A stretch of DNA of 39,910 nucleotides from positions 1 to 39,910 of the forward strand of contig DATGXI010000168.1 in NCBI GenBank assembly GCA_035299065.1. The letters run 5' to 3'. The notes below the pieces were generated by a model, which had not been told where the DNA came from, made no database searches, and worked only from the letters and a program-made list of their open reading frames with translations. The translations under genes and the position numbers were made by a program. Positions 1 to 9,219 of the stretch are shown piece after piece. Every line of letters starts with the position of its first letter. Positions within the stretch are counted from its first letter, which is position 1. Source of the DNA: DASPJQ01 sp035299065 (GTDB lineage: Bacteria; Bacteroidota; Bacteroidia; Flavobacteriales_D; UBA2798).

Positions 1-1541
1 CAGCCACAACAAGTACAGCTGCAGGTGACAGTGATTATAATTTATTTTTAACCAAACATTCGCCATCTGGGAATTTACTTTGGTTCAAAACCATAGGAAA
101 CAATTACGCACAGTTAAGCGCCTGCGTAAGAATTGGCCCTGCAAATGAAGTTTATTTTACGGGTACATTTTACCAGAAAACCGACTTTGACCCCACAACG
201 GCTGTTGATACGCTTAATTCAGCAGGAAAGGCAGGATGCTTTATAAGTCAGTATGATGCATCAGGCAACTACATAAGCACACGTTTACTGGAAGGTGTTC
301 AAATCATTTCGGACATTGTGTTTCGGCCCAATGGCGAAATTCTTGTAACAGGTTATACAGGCGGTTCACTTGCCGATGTGGATTTTTCAGGAAGCGTTTA
401 TAGCCTTAGTATTCCTGCGTACGCACAACATGCGTTTGTATTGCGTTACACCAGCAGCTGGGGATTTTTAAATGCGTTTTCGTTTGGTGGAGCCGGGCTG
501 ACTCCGGCATTTCAGGATGTCAATTACAGTTATGATATTGCGTTGGACACAAATGCCGTTATTGTGAGTGGCGGTTTTCGCGGCAAATGCGATTTTGATC
601 CCGGAATAGGAAACACAAATGATTCAACAGCTACAACTTCAGGTGCCGATTACGACATGTATTTTGCTAAATATGATTTTAATGGAACGCTTATATGGAA
701 ACGAACCTTTGGCAGTACCGGAGGTGATTACATTTGCAATACCCAGGTGTTAAATGGAAACATATACGTGGCTGCACGATTTGAAGGTACCATTGATATG
801 GATCCCTCAGGCAGCACAAACAACGTTGTTTCCAATGCTTCAAATGATATTCTTTTTGGACGTTATGATTCAAACGGCAATTTATTATGGATAAAATCAT
901 TTGGCGGAGATGCCTCAGCCGAGTATGCAAGCCATATTTCACTTCAAAATGACAACATCGTTTTATCAGGAATATCATACAGCCTGGCGCTTTCGGGCCA
1001 TGGATTTGACATTGATCCCGGAACAGGTATTGATTCCATTAAAAGTACTAACTATAGTTGCCCTTTTGCTGCCCGGTATGACCTGGCCGGTAATTATGTA
1101 GCCAGTTTAAATATTGACAGTACCAGCTACGGGTATCATTGCGGTCACACATGCGTAGGGAATGCTGTTTACCTTGCCGGTTATTATAAAGTAAATGCAA
1201 ATTTTGATCCTGGGTTTTCAAATTATGCTGTGGCAAGTGCAGGACAGGACGATGCTTACCTTGCAAAATATGAATGGACATCTTCAGCAATAGCTGATCA
1301 TGCATCCCTGCCTGAATTAAACTGCTTTCCAAATCCCACAAATGGTGATTTAATAATTTCAGTATCCACACGCATGCATACAATACGGGTAACTGATTTG
1401 TCAGGAAAAGTGGTACTCAATATAACAGGCATTAACGCCACTTCTGCAAGTCTGGATCTTGAAAAACTTACCAATGGAGTTTACATCATGCAAGTGCTGA
1501 CCCAAACCGGAACAGTATCAACAAGGATTATAAAACAGTAA
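1..1541 (+). CDS. T9SS-sorted beta-propeller-like exported protein (5' truncated)
   Basis: The reading frame is open from base 3, so the gene enters from outside the window and its N-terminus is missing. About 512 codons are visible. They hold repeated units of roughly 50-60 residues that carry D/N-F-D-P-G motifs (near bases 595, 800, 1010 and 1205) followed by F-x-A-K/R-Y-D-x-x-G-N strands. This resembles the SBBP-type beta-propeller repeats of secreted Bacteroidota proteins. The last 75 residues form a type A C-terminal sorting domain: a CFPNPTNGD start, an IRVTDLSGK strand, an LTNGVYIMQV strand and a final Lys-rich strand. That domain directs export through the type IX secretion system to the cell surface. 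The ligand or role of the propeller cannot be told. The gene is followed by 235 bp with no convincing terminator. Confidence 0.85.
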   Translation, partial: ATTSTAAGDSDYNLFLTKHSPSGNLLWFKTIGNNYAQLSACVRIGPANEVYFTGTFYQKTDFDPTTAVDTLNSAGKAGCFISQYDASGNYISTRLLEGVQIISDIVFRPNGEILVTGYTGGSLADVDFSGSVYSLSIPAYAQHAFVLRYTSSWGFLNAFSFGGAGLTPAFQDVNYSYDIALDTNAVIVSGGFRGKCDFDPGIGNTNDSTATTSGADYDMYFAKYDFNGTLIWKRTFGSTGGDYICNTQVLNGNIYVAARFEGTIDMDPSGSTNNVVSNASNDILFGRYDSNGNLLWIKSFGGDASAEYASHISLQNDNIVLSGISYSLALSGHGFDIDPGTGIDSIKSTNYSCPFAARYDLAGNYVASLNIDSTSYGYHCGHTCVGNAVYLAGYYKVNANFDPGFSNYAVASAGQDDAYLAKYEWTSSAIADHASLPELNCFPNPTNGDLIISVSTRMHTIRVTDLSGKVVLNITGINATSASLDLEKLTNGVYIMQVLTQTGTVSTRIIKQ

Positions 1542-1776
1542 TAGAACCTGTACCAACTACATATTTGCTGAGGAGCAATACTGTGAACATATAAATGAGG
1601 TGGCGTATTTATGCGAAAACCCTATGGGCTATTTCACCAATTTTTCATGGCAAATGCCCTTGTAATTAGTTCAAAATTAATTATTTGCGATATTGAATTT
1701 TAGTTGTTTAAAATCTCATAACCCGAATCATTCCTAGTGGTGATATTTGATTATATTTACCTGCAAATCAAGAAAA

Positions 1777-2679
1777 ATGAATCGTAAACTTTTATGTGTT
1801 GCCTTTATTTCCACATCCATGTTTTATATTGGATGCAGTGGTGAAAAGGATAATGGTGGTGGTGGTGAAATTAAAGACACCGTTGCCAAAGAAACTGGAA
1901 CTGATTCGGCACGGTTGATGACAACCAAACAAATCATGTACAGCATTCCCTCAACAGCAGAAACCGCTGATTTACTAAAAGAAGCCGGTACTACTTACGA
2001 CATCAAAATGATGAACGATGTAAAGTACGTTGACAAATACAACGTGCTGAAAAAACAAGCCCTTAACCTTGGTATTTATGGGGCCGATTTAAATTACGCC
2101 AACGTATTTGAAAAAAGCATGGAAGTACAATTGTACATGGAAAGTTGCCAAAGCCTGGTGAAAAAACTGGGTATTGAAGGCGCTATTTCAGACAATGTAT
2201 GGGACAGGCTTGAAGAAAACAAGGACGACCGCGATTCTCTAAACTTCATCATTTCAGAAGTGTTTTTTGATTTGGACACTTACCTGGAAGAAAATGACAA
2301 AACAGAGATTTCAGGCCTGATTGTTGCAGGTGGATGGATTGAAGGGTTGTTCATTGCCACCCAAATGGTAAACGAGAAAAAACCCAACCAGGAATTATTG
2401 GACCGTATTGCAGAACAAAAACTATCGTTGGATAATTTATGCAAGCTAATGACATCGTACACTGAAACTGAAAATATAAAAAGCGTATCAGAAGATTTAC
2501 ACCGCCTGCAGGGTGTTTTTGGTAAAATTGAAATAGTTCGTGTGAAAGGTGAGGCCACAACCAACTCCAGTGGCGTAACTACCATAGGCGGTAAAAACCA
2601 AATTACATTCCCCATGGAAGTTTTCACTGAGCTAAAATTAATGGTAAAAGAAATTCGCAATTCATACGCTAAACCATAA
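1777..2679 (+). CDS. Exported lipoprotein of unknown function
   Basis: This 300-residue protein starts at the ATG at 1777. A TTG 30 bases upstream would also be in frame but would put a polar stretch before the signal peptide. The first 22 residues form a lipoprotein signal with a Cys in a F-Y-I-G-C lipobox. An Asp/Gly-rich tether (GEKDNGGGGE) follows. The rest is helical and charged with no transmembrane segment and no motif I can assign. Two Met-rich helical pairs and the lack of repeats suggest a periplasm-facing helical fold, but that is inference. It lies 21 bp ahead of another small exported protein on the same strand, so the two are probably co-transcribed. Confidence 0.75.
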   Translation: MNRKLLCVAFISTSMFYIGCSGEKDNGGGGEIKDTVAKETGTDSARLMTTKQIMYSIPSTAETADLLKEAGTTYDIKMMNDVKYVDKYNVLKKQALNLGIYGADLNYANVFEKSMEVQLYMESCQSLVKKLGIEGAISDNVWDRLEENKDDRDSLNFIISEVFFDLDTYLEENDKTEISGLIVAGGWIEGLFIATQMVNEKKPNQELLDRIAEQKLSLDNLCKLMTSYTETENIKSVSEDLHRLQGVFGKIEIVRVKGEATTNSSGVTTIGGKNQITFPMEVFTELKLMVKEIRNSYAKP

Positions 2680-2700
2680 TAACAGGTAACACATTACAAA

Positions 2701-3129
2701 ATGAAAAACTTATTACTGACATGTTTCGTACTCATTGCCGGCATTGGAATTTCACATGCACAGTGCAAGGGATTTGCCAAGAAAAAATGTTTACCTGATA
2801 TGAAACCATACGCAACCAGCGGTAAAATAAACGCCACCACCATGCGTCCTGGTGACAAAGCTGAACTTATGGTGACTTTTAACTCTGACGTTGAATACCG
2901 CCTTATGGTTTGTGGTATGGATAATATAAAAGTTAGCTTCAAGGTAATGGATACCGACAAAAACGTATTTTTTGACAGTGAAAAAAATAAGAAAAATTAC
3001 TTCGACTTCAATGTTGCCTCAACACAACAGTTAATCGTGGAAATTAATTGCGAGGACAAAGACTCACTCACCGGTATTACACCTGAAGGTTGTATTTCAA
3101 TTCTTACCGGAACAAAGTCCAAAAAATAG
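2701..3129 (+). CDS. Small exported protein of unknown function
   Basis: A 142-residue protein with a clear signal peptide: MKN start, hydrophobic core, and cleavage probably after GISHA at about residue 20. The mature part begins with a Cys/Lys-rich patch (QCKGFAKKKC) and contains alternating strands such as AELMVTFNSDVEYRLMV and IKVSFKVMD, so a small beta-sandwich is likely. Four Cys residues in the mature part could form periplasmic disulfides. It starts 21 bp after the lipoprotein gene and precedes the histidine kinase by 64 bp. I do not recognise a family. The association with the kinase is positional only. Confidence 0.72.
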   Translation: MKNLLLTCFVLIAGIGISHAQCKGFAKKKCLPDMKPYATSGKINATTMRPGDKAELMVTFNSDVEYRLMVCGMDNIKVSFKVMDTDKNVFFDSEKNKKNYFDFNVASTQQLIVEINCEDKDSLTGITPEGCISILTGTKSKK

Positions 3130-3193
3130 TAGTTGCATATAACATTAGCAATTTACTTTAATAACCTTGATTGTGGAGACTGATACCGGGCGT

Positions 3194-5098
3194 TTGAAAA
3201 AAATAAAATTTTTACTTTACTTCTTCGTATTATTTTTTGTTTGTGATTGCTCTTTTTCACAACAACTAAACGAACCTAAGATACGTTTATCTGACACACT
3301 TCTTTCTAAATACCTTGATTTTTATATTCCACGAATAAAAACGCGGATAAAAAAAACAAAGATGGCTAACTCCAAGAAAAAAGCCACCTTAATGAAATTG
3401 GACTTGTTTGACGCTAGGCAACAATCAAGAATGGGTGAATTCCACAAATCGTTACCGCTTTTTCTAGCCATTCTTGAAGATTATTCCCCCATGTCACCTG
3501 TTGACAGTTCCATTGTTCTAAACGAAATTCTGGATAACTATTACGAAATTAAAGACCTTAAAAACACATTACTTACCTATAGTAAAATAATTGGCATAAG
3601 CTCGCGGAACAAAAACATTGAGTCAAAATGGAATCAGGTGCATTTGAGCAGCATATACTACAACCTTGGATTTTATGATGAGGCACTTAATCAACAACTT
3701 TTTGAAAAGAAAACATTTACTGCATCGCCATTAACCCTGGCAAGCTTTTACAATAACCGTGGACTTTACTGGACCAAAGCAGGAAACGTTGACAGTGCTC
3801 ATGTTTGTTTTGAAAAAGCACTTGACCTGATTGAACCCATAAAAAAAATAAACCAATCGTTTTACGCACTGGTTAAAGGAAACATTGCGCAAGTAAACAT
3901 ACTTGAAAAAAAATATGCCGAAGCTATTCCTCTTTTGAAAAACGACATTGCGAATAGCCGCCTGGATAATAACAGGCTAAACATGGCCATTAATTACATT
4001 GAACTTGCCGTATGTTTCAATAACATCAAAAAACCGGCTACTGCCCTGCAGTATATTGACTCGTTTACAACCATCAAAAGCGAAAAAATTGACCTGGGTT
4101 TAAAATTGCGTTACTTTAAAACAAAAGCCGATATTTTTCTGAATCTTGGTTACAAAGATTCAACACTTAAATACCTGAATATTTTTCTTGAACAAAACCA
4201 GGCCTACGAAAGACAAAAAAATTATGCCGAATTATACGGCATTAAGGTTTCAAATGATGTTTTCAGGTTACAAAGCGATATTAAAGATAAAAAAAAGCAA
4301 CTTGAAATTGACATGCGTCAAATTGAGGCGCAACAACGACTAAACAGAACTTATTTTATTATCCTTATTTTGTTTATTATACTATCGGTAATTATATTAT
4401 ACCTGCTTATCAAACTTAACAGGAGACGGAAACTGGTTGAAAGCAAAAATGCAGCTATTGTTGAACAAAACCAAACAATCAATAAATCGTTAAAAGAAAA
4501 AGAGATTTTAATCAAGGAAATTCATCACCGTGTAAAAAATAACTTACAAATAATATCCAGTCTCCTGAAGCTCCAGTTAAATATTACCGAGGACAATGAA
4601 GCTAAAATTTCATTAACCGATGCCCACGGCCGTATTTTGTCCATGGCCCTGCTCCACCAGCAATTAATGATAAAGGATCAACGAAGCGTGGTAGAAATTT
4701 CAGAATTCATAAAAACGCTTGGAAGTCATATTGAAAATTCCATACTCAACCCTGATCGAAAAACAGTGCTGGAGTACGATCTTGAACCTATTTTTATGCA
4801 TGTGGATGTTGCCAGCCCCGTTTGCTTAATCATAAACGAAGTATTGGTAAACAGCATTAAACATGCTTTTGGCAACACAAATCAATGCCTGATAAAAATC
4901 ACCCTTAAAAATCAGGACAACAAAATAAGTTTACGCATTCAGGACAATGGCAGCGGTTTTGACTATGAAAAAGAAAAAGCCAAAAACACCTCCCTGGGAC
5001 TTGAAATAATTGAATCGGTATCTGAACAAATTAATGCTTCGTTCAAGTTCGAAAACAATAATGGCTCGGTTTTCATACTTGATATTCTACAGAAATAA
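3194..5098 (+). CDS. TPR-containing sensor histidine kinase (HisKA_2 type)
   Basis: This is a membrane-bound sensor kinase. I chose the TTG at 3194 because it gives an ideal signal peptide (MKKIKFLLYFFVLFF core). TTG at 3167 and GTG at 3173 are alternatives, and no ATG is in frame nearby. A periplasmic-type N-terminal half carries TPR-like helical pairs. One transmembrane helix lies at about residues 387-407 (FIILILFIILSVIILYLL), followed by a short coiled coil. The dimerisation/phosphoacceptor box is KEIHHRVKNNLQ (the first His codon is at 4523), typical of HisKA_2/HWE-related kinases. A HATPase_c domain follows with an N-box (INEVLVNSIKHAF, near 4832) and a DNGSGF G-box. No response regulator lies next to it, so its partner is unknown. 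Close relatives in Bacteroidota often signal to LytTR or LuxR-type regulators encoded elsewhere. Confidence 0.88.
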   Translation: MKKIKFLLYFFVLFFVCDCSFSQQLNEPKIRLSDTLLSKYLDFYIPRIKTRIKKTKMANSKKKATLMKLDLFDARQQSRMGEFHKSLPLFLAILEDYSPMSPVDSSIVLNEILDNYYEIKDLKNTLLTYSKIIGISSRNKNIESKWNQVHLSSIYYNLGFYDEALNQQLFEKKTFTASPLTLASFYNNRGLYWTKAGNVDSAHVCFEKALDLIEPIKKINQSFYALVKGNIAQVNILEKKYAEAIPLLKNDIANSRLDNNRLNMAINYIELAVCFNNIKKPATALQYIDSFTTIKSEKIDLGLKLRYFKTKADIFLNLGYKDSTLKYLNIFLEQNQAYERQKNYAELYGIKVSNDVFRLQSDIKDKKKQLEIDMRQIEAQQRLNRTYFIILILFIILSVIILYLLIKLNRRRKLVESKNAAIVEQNQTINKSLKEKEILIKEIHHRVKNNLQIISSLLKLQLNITEDNEAKISLTDAHGRILSMALLHQQLMIKDQRSVVEISEFIKTLGSHIENSILNPDRKTVLEYDLEPIFMHVDVASPVCLIINEVLVNSIKHAFGNTNQCLIKITLKNQDNKISLRIQDNGSGFDYEKEKAKNTSLGLEIIESVSEQINASFKFENNNGSVFILDILQK

Positions 5099-5247
5099 AA
5101 GCAAAAAGCCATTCGCTGATCAGATTCAACTGCTCCTGCCAATGCTTACTTTCATTTCTAACCACCCACCCTTTCAACTCACGCCCTACTCCGCTTTATT
5201 CTGTCGCTGCCTGCTTTTCAACCCAGCCCACATTACGGATAACCCTT

Positions 5248-7185
5248 TTATTGTTTATCCTTCGGTTTCTCTTTTGCTTCCTCGGCCTTATTTTTCACCT
5301 GCATTTGCTCAAGCAACTTCATGCCAAGCAAACCGCTTATGGTTCCGTTCGCTCCATTTTCACCACCACCGCCAATAAGTATTTCAGGAATGATCTTGAT
5401 CTTGTCCTTACCAATAGCTTCTGTTATTTTTAATTGCGTGAAATTATCGCCACCCATTGATTTAATGGCCAGCTCATACGATTCGGCTGAAGATTTACCA
5501 ATGGCCAGAATTTTTTCGGCTTCGGCATTACCGGTTACAGTAATTTTTTCGGCTTCGGCATTTGCAAGTGCTTTTACTTTTTCAGCTTCGGCATTTGCCA
5601 GCACTTTTGTTCGTTCAGCATCGGCAATTGAAATAACTTTTAAACGCTCAGCTTCGGCATTGGCCTGTATTTTTACCCCTTGTGCCTCACCCAATGCCTT
5701 TTTAACGGCAGCATCGGCTATACGTTCTGAAATCAATACGCCCTGGTCAGCCTTCACAATTTCCTTTTGTATTTCAGCAATGGCGGTTTCTTTTTCCAGT
5801 GTTTGGCGTGTTTCCTGCGCTTTCTTTTGTGTTTCGTAGGTCACTTTTTGTTCTTCTGCAATTTTTCGGTCCGTTAATGTCTTCATCAGTGAATCGGGCG
5901 GTACAATATCACCAATAAGGGTGTCAACGCCAAACACATTATATTGTTCAAGCACTTTACTTATATGCATTTTTGCATTGTCCTGTCTTTCCTTACGTGA
6001 TGTTAAAAACGCAATTACATCAGCGTCCTGTGCCGAGTTTCGGAAATAATTACCAATGGTTGGTTCCAATACCTGGCCAACAAGGTTCATCATATTACCA
6101 AAACGCGCAATTACTTTTGGCGCTTCGGTTGTTGGAATGTGAATGATTTGTGATACATCAAGATTAAACGGGAAACCATCTTTTGAACGCACTGTTATGG
6201 TTGACAAATGCTTGTCCAATTGATGTGCTTCACTGCGTGCACTTGCCCAGTTTAAAACCAGGTTGGTGGTGGGCACCATTTCAACACGCATAATAAATGT
6301 ATTGATCGGGTATTTACCCGGGCCCAACGGTTCGGCCCAAACACCCTTATGCCCTTTGCCCACAATGTTTCCATGTTTGAATTCCACCCCACTCAAATCC
6401 TGTCCTTCATTTCCTATATAGGAAATAACCACTCCCACATACCCAATGGGTATTTCGGTCATTTTGATTTGTTCAATTTGTACAAACCATGGATTTAAAT
6501 AATATGATCCGGCCAGAACCACTTGCGGTTGCAACCCTTTGTTCCCTCCACCGGCTAAAAACGCATCAGTATCCTGAAAATTATTATGCCCTGCAATGTG
6601 TTTACCTGCAATATTACCCTCTTCAATAGGCAAACCGTCCATGGTAGTTACAATACCAACCATGTTCTCGCTTATTTTGATCATGTCGGTGATAATTACA
6701 TCAAACAAAAATGTATTTATCCTGAATGTACCTGCGGTTAAAAATTGCGTTTGACGTCCTTTACGCCCACCATTGCGCAAAAACGCATCGGCATTCTGGA
6801 ACATATCACAATCTACTTTTTTGGCAAGAATAGCACCTGTTTCAAGGTCCATACCATCTTTTGCTACAATCAAACCAATTTGACCTTGTGGAATAATGGT
6901 TAAGGGTTGGAGTGTAATTTCATATTGCCAAACCCAGTACCAAAAATAAATTCCGGGAGGTAAGTTTCGTGCCTGGAAACCGGCTTCACCATCAATGGCA
7001 ATAATGCGGTTTTCGGGTAATTCACGGTTACTCCCAAATAAAACAAATTTCTTGGTTACAAGTCCAATCTTATCCTCAGGTATAATAATAATACCCAAAA
7101 GGCGAAAAAATAATCTGTACAAAACAAGAACAAGTACTATGGCAAAAATCCACCAATACTGAGCAAAAAAATCACCGATTTCCAT
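5248..7185 (-). CDS. Flotillin-like SPFH/band 7 membrane protein with repeated N-terminal modules
   Basis: This 645-residue protein has one N-terminal membrane anchor (about residues 11-35). A canonical SPFH (prohibitin homology) domain starts near residue 306 and is followed by a long Glu/Ala-rich flotillin coiled coil. Six AEAE-type heptad repeats (QANAEAERL, ADAERTKVL, NAEAEKVKAL and similar) and a Gly-rich break lie near the C-terminus. Flotillins scaffold ordered membrane microdomains. Between the anchor and the SPFH core there appear to be four related modules of about 65-70 residues (about 33-95, 96-167, 169-240 and 244-305). Each opens with an I-P-x-x-x-I/V-G-x-V strand and closes with a GxYxxN-type strand. 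The gene is convergent with the histidine kinase. No NfeD-like partner is adjacent. Confidence 0.88.
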   Translation of the reverse strand: MEIGDFFAQYWWIFAIVLVLVLYRLFFRLLGIIIIPEDKIGLVTKKFVLFGSNRELPENRIIAIDGEAGFQARNLPPGIYFWYWVWQYEITLQPLTIIPQGQIGLIVAKDGMDLETGAILAKKVDCDMFQNADAFLRNGGRKGRQTQFLTAGTFRINTFLFDVIITDMIKISENMVGIVTTMDGLPIEEGNIAGKHIAGHNNFQDTDAFLAGGGNKGLQPQVVLAGSYYLNPWFVQIEQIKMTEIPIGYVGVVISYIGNEGQDLSGVEFKHGNIVGKGHKGVWAEPLGPGKYPINTFIMRVEMVPTTNLVLNWASARSEAHQLDKHLSTITVRSKDGFPFNLDVSQIIHIPTTEAPKVIARFGNMMNLVGQVLEPTIGNYFRNSAQDADVIAFLTSRKERQDNAKMHISKVLEQYNVFGVDTLIGDIVPPDSLMKTLTDRKIAEEQKVTYETQKKAQETRQTLEKETAIAEIQKEIVKADQGVLISERIADAAVKKALGEAQGVKIQANAEAERLKVISIADAERTKVLANAEAEKVKALANAEAEKITVTGNAEAEKILAIGKSSAESYELAIKSMGGDNFTQLKITEAIGKDKIKIIPEILIGGGGENGANGTISGLLGMKLLEQMQVKNKAEEAKEKPKDKQ

Positions 7186-7399
7186 GGCTTTAATAAATTA
7201 ATAGGTTGAACTAAATATATTAAAACGCTACTGAAAAAGGACCTTGTTTATAACTAAAGGCGTTTAGGCGAATGGGCTGATTAACGGCCATAAACAAAGG
7301 CCGATGTTAACAATACCCACCAAAACAGGCAGTAAAATTAGCCGTTCACTAAACTAAATTAATCCTCTAAAATTAAAATTTACGAGAAAGGAAACCCAC

Positions 7400-8116
7400 T
7401 TAATTGCAATAATCCTGAAGAATTAAATTTAATTGCTTGTTCATTTCCTGCGCTCTTGAATAAGTCATCATATGGCTACCTTTTTTTATTTTAATTGCAT
7501 TTTTTGTAAACCTGCATGGTAAGGTGTGGTCACTGGTTCCGTGAAAATGTATAATGTCTGACCGGTTTGAATCAGGATTCCATTTACATATCATGCCTAT
7601 GGCCCGCTTCATAAACAACGGATCTTTTCTCTCAATCATGGCTGTAAAAAGCGAATCGTCTTTGCGGCTTTCGGGCTCAACCAGGGGGCGCATTATATTT
7701 GACATACGCTTGTAAAATTTACCACTAAAAACTGTGTACACGGGTACAACCTCCTGAAATTTATAACGCAAAGGCAATTCCTTTCGGGCTTTGGCACTTG
7801 ATATAAGAATAATTTTTTCGGGCCTTAAAAACCCAGCCATTTCCACAGCCACCATTCCACCCAATGAAACACCAATAAACGCATAAGGTGTAGTGGTGTC
7901 AACTTGTGTTGCTATTCTTAAAGCATAAGCATGCATGGTCTCATTTTTTAATGGAACCGGCATGCTTATTATGGTTGTATCACAGCCAGGCAAAATTGTT
8001 TTTGAAAACAGTGCAGCATCAGCTCCAAGGCCTGGAAAAAGATAAATGCGTTTATGTTGCGCACATAAAGCCGTTGCGTAGAATAGGGTTAAAAAAAACA
8101 ATAAGCCACGTACCAT
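7400..8116 (-). CDS. Exported alpha/beta hydrolase
   Basis: A 238-residue protein with an N-terminal signal peptide that ends near LCAQ (residue 20). The mature part is an alpha/beta-hydrolase fold. An oxyanion-region FPGLGAD follows the first strand, the nucleophile elbow is GVSLGG with Ser84, an acid is Asp196 in HGTSDHTLP, and the catalytic His is His215 in KGSHMM. The full Ser-Asp-His triad is therefore present and the enzyme should be active, probably on a small ester or lipid-like substrate in the periplasm. The substrate cannot be deduced. It is transcribed alone, with 214 bp before the flotillin gene and 331 bp of non-coding DNA upstream that contains a nested inverted repeat. Confidence 0.85.
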   Translation of the reverse strand: MVRGLLFFLTLFYATALCAQHKRIYLFPGLGADAALFSKTILPGCDTTIISMPVPLKNETMHAYALRIATQVDTTTPYAFIGVSLGGMVAVEMAGFLRPEKIILISSAKARKELPLRYKFQEVVPVYTVFSGKFYKRMSNIMRPLVEPESRKDDSLFTAMIERKDPLFMKRAIGMICKWNPDSNRSDIIHFHGTSDHTLPCRFTKNAIKIKKGSHMMTYSRAQEMNKQLNLILQDYCN

Positions 8117-8121
8117 GGCGT

Positions 8122-8194
8122 ATCAACGTAAAAAAACAGGAGCAAGTGTGTTTGTCAATAAAAACAGGCTTTGTCAGGGGCTCCTGGCGTTGAT
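8122..8194. repeat. Nested inverted repeat upstream of the hydrolase
   Basis: Two pairs of 7-bp perfect inverted repeats are nested. ATCAACG (8122-8128) pairs with CGTTGAT (8188-8194), and CAGGAGC (8137-8143) pairs with GCTCCTG (8180-8186). The left arms are separated by an A-rich 8-base gap and the right arms by one base. The loop holds a direct repeat of TTTGTCA (8151-8157 and 8170-8176). It sits just 5' of the minus-strand hydrolase start (8116), so it could be a structured leader or an operator. Confidence 0.5.
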
Positions 8195-8390
8195 TTCTTA
8201 AAAATCAATTTAATAAATTAATGGTCGTATACAAGTCTACAATAGCGCTGAATTTTTGCGTGTTAGTACAATGGCCTTGCCCTCTTCAACATGCACCTGC
8301 TCACGATCCGTTACCAAATAACGACCTGCTGCTTTTTGTACTACAATTACCGAAAATAGCCTGGTAATTCCAACTCCCCTTTTGAAGCAT

Positions 8391-8424
8391 AAAAAAAATC
8401 CCCCACCATTTCTGATGAGGGATT
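8391..8424 (-). terminator. Intrinsic terminator downstream of the zinc-ribbon gene
   Basis: On the minus strand an AATCCCTC arm (8424-8417) pairs with GGGGGATT (8404-8397) with one mismatch, over a 12-base loop, and is followed directly by eight Ts (8398-8391). It lies 24 bases after the stop codon of the zinc-ribbon gene and would end the operon that runs from 13839 down. Confidence 0.75.
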
Positions 8425-8447
8425 CAATAGTGAATATTATAATTTAA

Positions 8448-9218
8448 CTATTCTGCGTAATCAGGGTCAATGGCTTTGTCAACCAATACACGGCCACAAT
8501 GTTCACACACAATTACTTTTTTGTGTTGACGAATGTCCATTTGACGTTGTGGCGGAATTTGGTTAAAGCAACCACCGCAGGCGTCACGCTCAACAGCAAC
8601 CACAGCCAATCCATTGCGGAAATTTTTGCGCAAACGGTGGTAAGCTGTCAATAAACGCTCATCAATGTGTTTTTGTGCTTTTTCTGATTGACCAATCAAT
8701 TCAGTTTCCTGTGCCTGTGTTTCGTCAGTAATTTCTTTCAATTCACGTTGCTTGATCTCAAGTTCTTTTTTCTTGTCATCAACCTGGCCCTGGATAGTAG
8801 CCAATAAACCAGTTTTAATGGTCAATTGGTATTCGGCTTCTTTTGTACGTTTTTCAGCAAGTTCAATTTCCAGTTTTTGGAACTCAACTTCTTTGCTTAT
8901 TGAATCGTACTCGCGGTTGTTACGCACTTTTGATTGTTGCGCTTCGTATTTTTTAATTGCAGCCTGCGCGTCTTTCTTTGCATTTTTTTTGTTCGAAAGC
9001 TCGTTTTCATACTCTTTAACCTCTTCGGTCAATTTATTTAAGCGCACTTCCAAACCTGCAATATCATCTTCCATGTCCTGCACCTCAAGTGGCAATTCAC
9101 CACGTACGGTACGAATTTTATCAATTTTGGTATCAATCTGCTGAAGCTTAAATAAAGCCCTCAACTTTTCTTCTACACTTACATCTGATTTACTGTCTTT
9201 AAAAGCTGTTTTTGCCAT
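8448..9218 (-). CDS. Coiled-coil protein with C-terminal C4 zinc ribbon (CdsZ/zf-RING_7 family)
   Basis: This 256-residue cytoplasmic protein is a long charged coiled coil (about residues 15-200) ending in a zinc ribbon: Cys214, Cys217, Cys238 and Cys241 in DACGGC and CEHCGR contexts. Proteins of this architecture (zf-RING_7, related to CdsZ and cj0706-like proteins) are widespread in bacteria. CdsZ homologues have been linked to nucleic-acid or ribosome-associated roles, but the exact function here is not known. It starts one base after the Nif3-family gene stops, and the same pairing occurs in many Bacteroidota genomes. An intrinsic terminator follows. All four ligands are intact, so zinc binding is expected. 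Confidence 0.9.
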   Translation of the reverse strand: MAKTAFKDSKSDVSVEEKLRALFKLQQIDTKIDKIRTVRGELPLEVQDMEDDIAGLEVRLNKLTEEVKEYENELSNKKNAKKDAQAAIKKYEAQQSKVRNNREYDSISKEVEFQKLEIELAEKRTKEAEYQLTIKTGLLATIQGQVDDKKKELEIKQRELKEITDETQAQETELIGQSEKAQKHIDERLLTAYHRLRKNFRNGLAVVAVERDACGGCFNQIPPQRQMDIRQHKKVIVCEHCGRVLVDKAIDPDYAE

Positions 9219-9219
9219 C

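Larger units (their letters stand above)
8117..8447. other. 331-bp intergenic region
   Basis: This stretch lies between the hydrolase start and the zinc-ribbon gene stop. It contains three things: a nested inverted repeat (8122-8194), a minus-strand reading frame without a start codon that encodes a protein-like tail (8237-8443), and an intrinsic terminator for the zinc-ribbon operon (8391-8424). I see no complete gene and no RNA gene that I recognise in it. Confidence 0.6.

Noticed and set aside
5238..5260. GGATAA/TTATCC repeat at the flotillin stop
   Set aside because: Six-base arms in AT-rich sequence are expected by chance, and no T-run follows.
5010..5378. Plus-strand open frame across the kinase-flotillin junction
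   Set aside because: It overlaps the kinase end and the flotillin end in other frames and has a Pro/Phe/Leu-rich shadow-like composition with no start signal.
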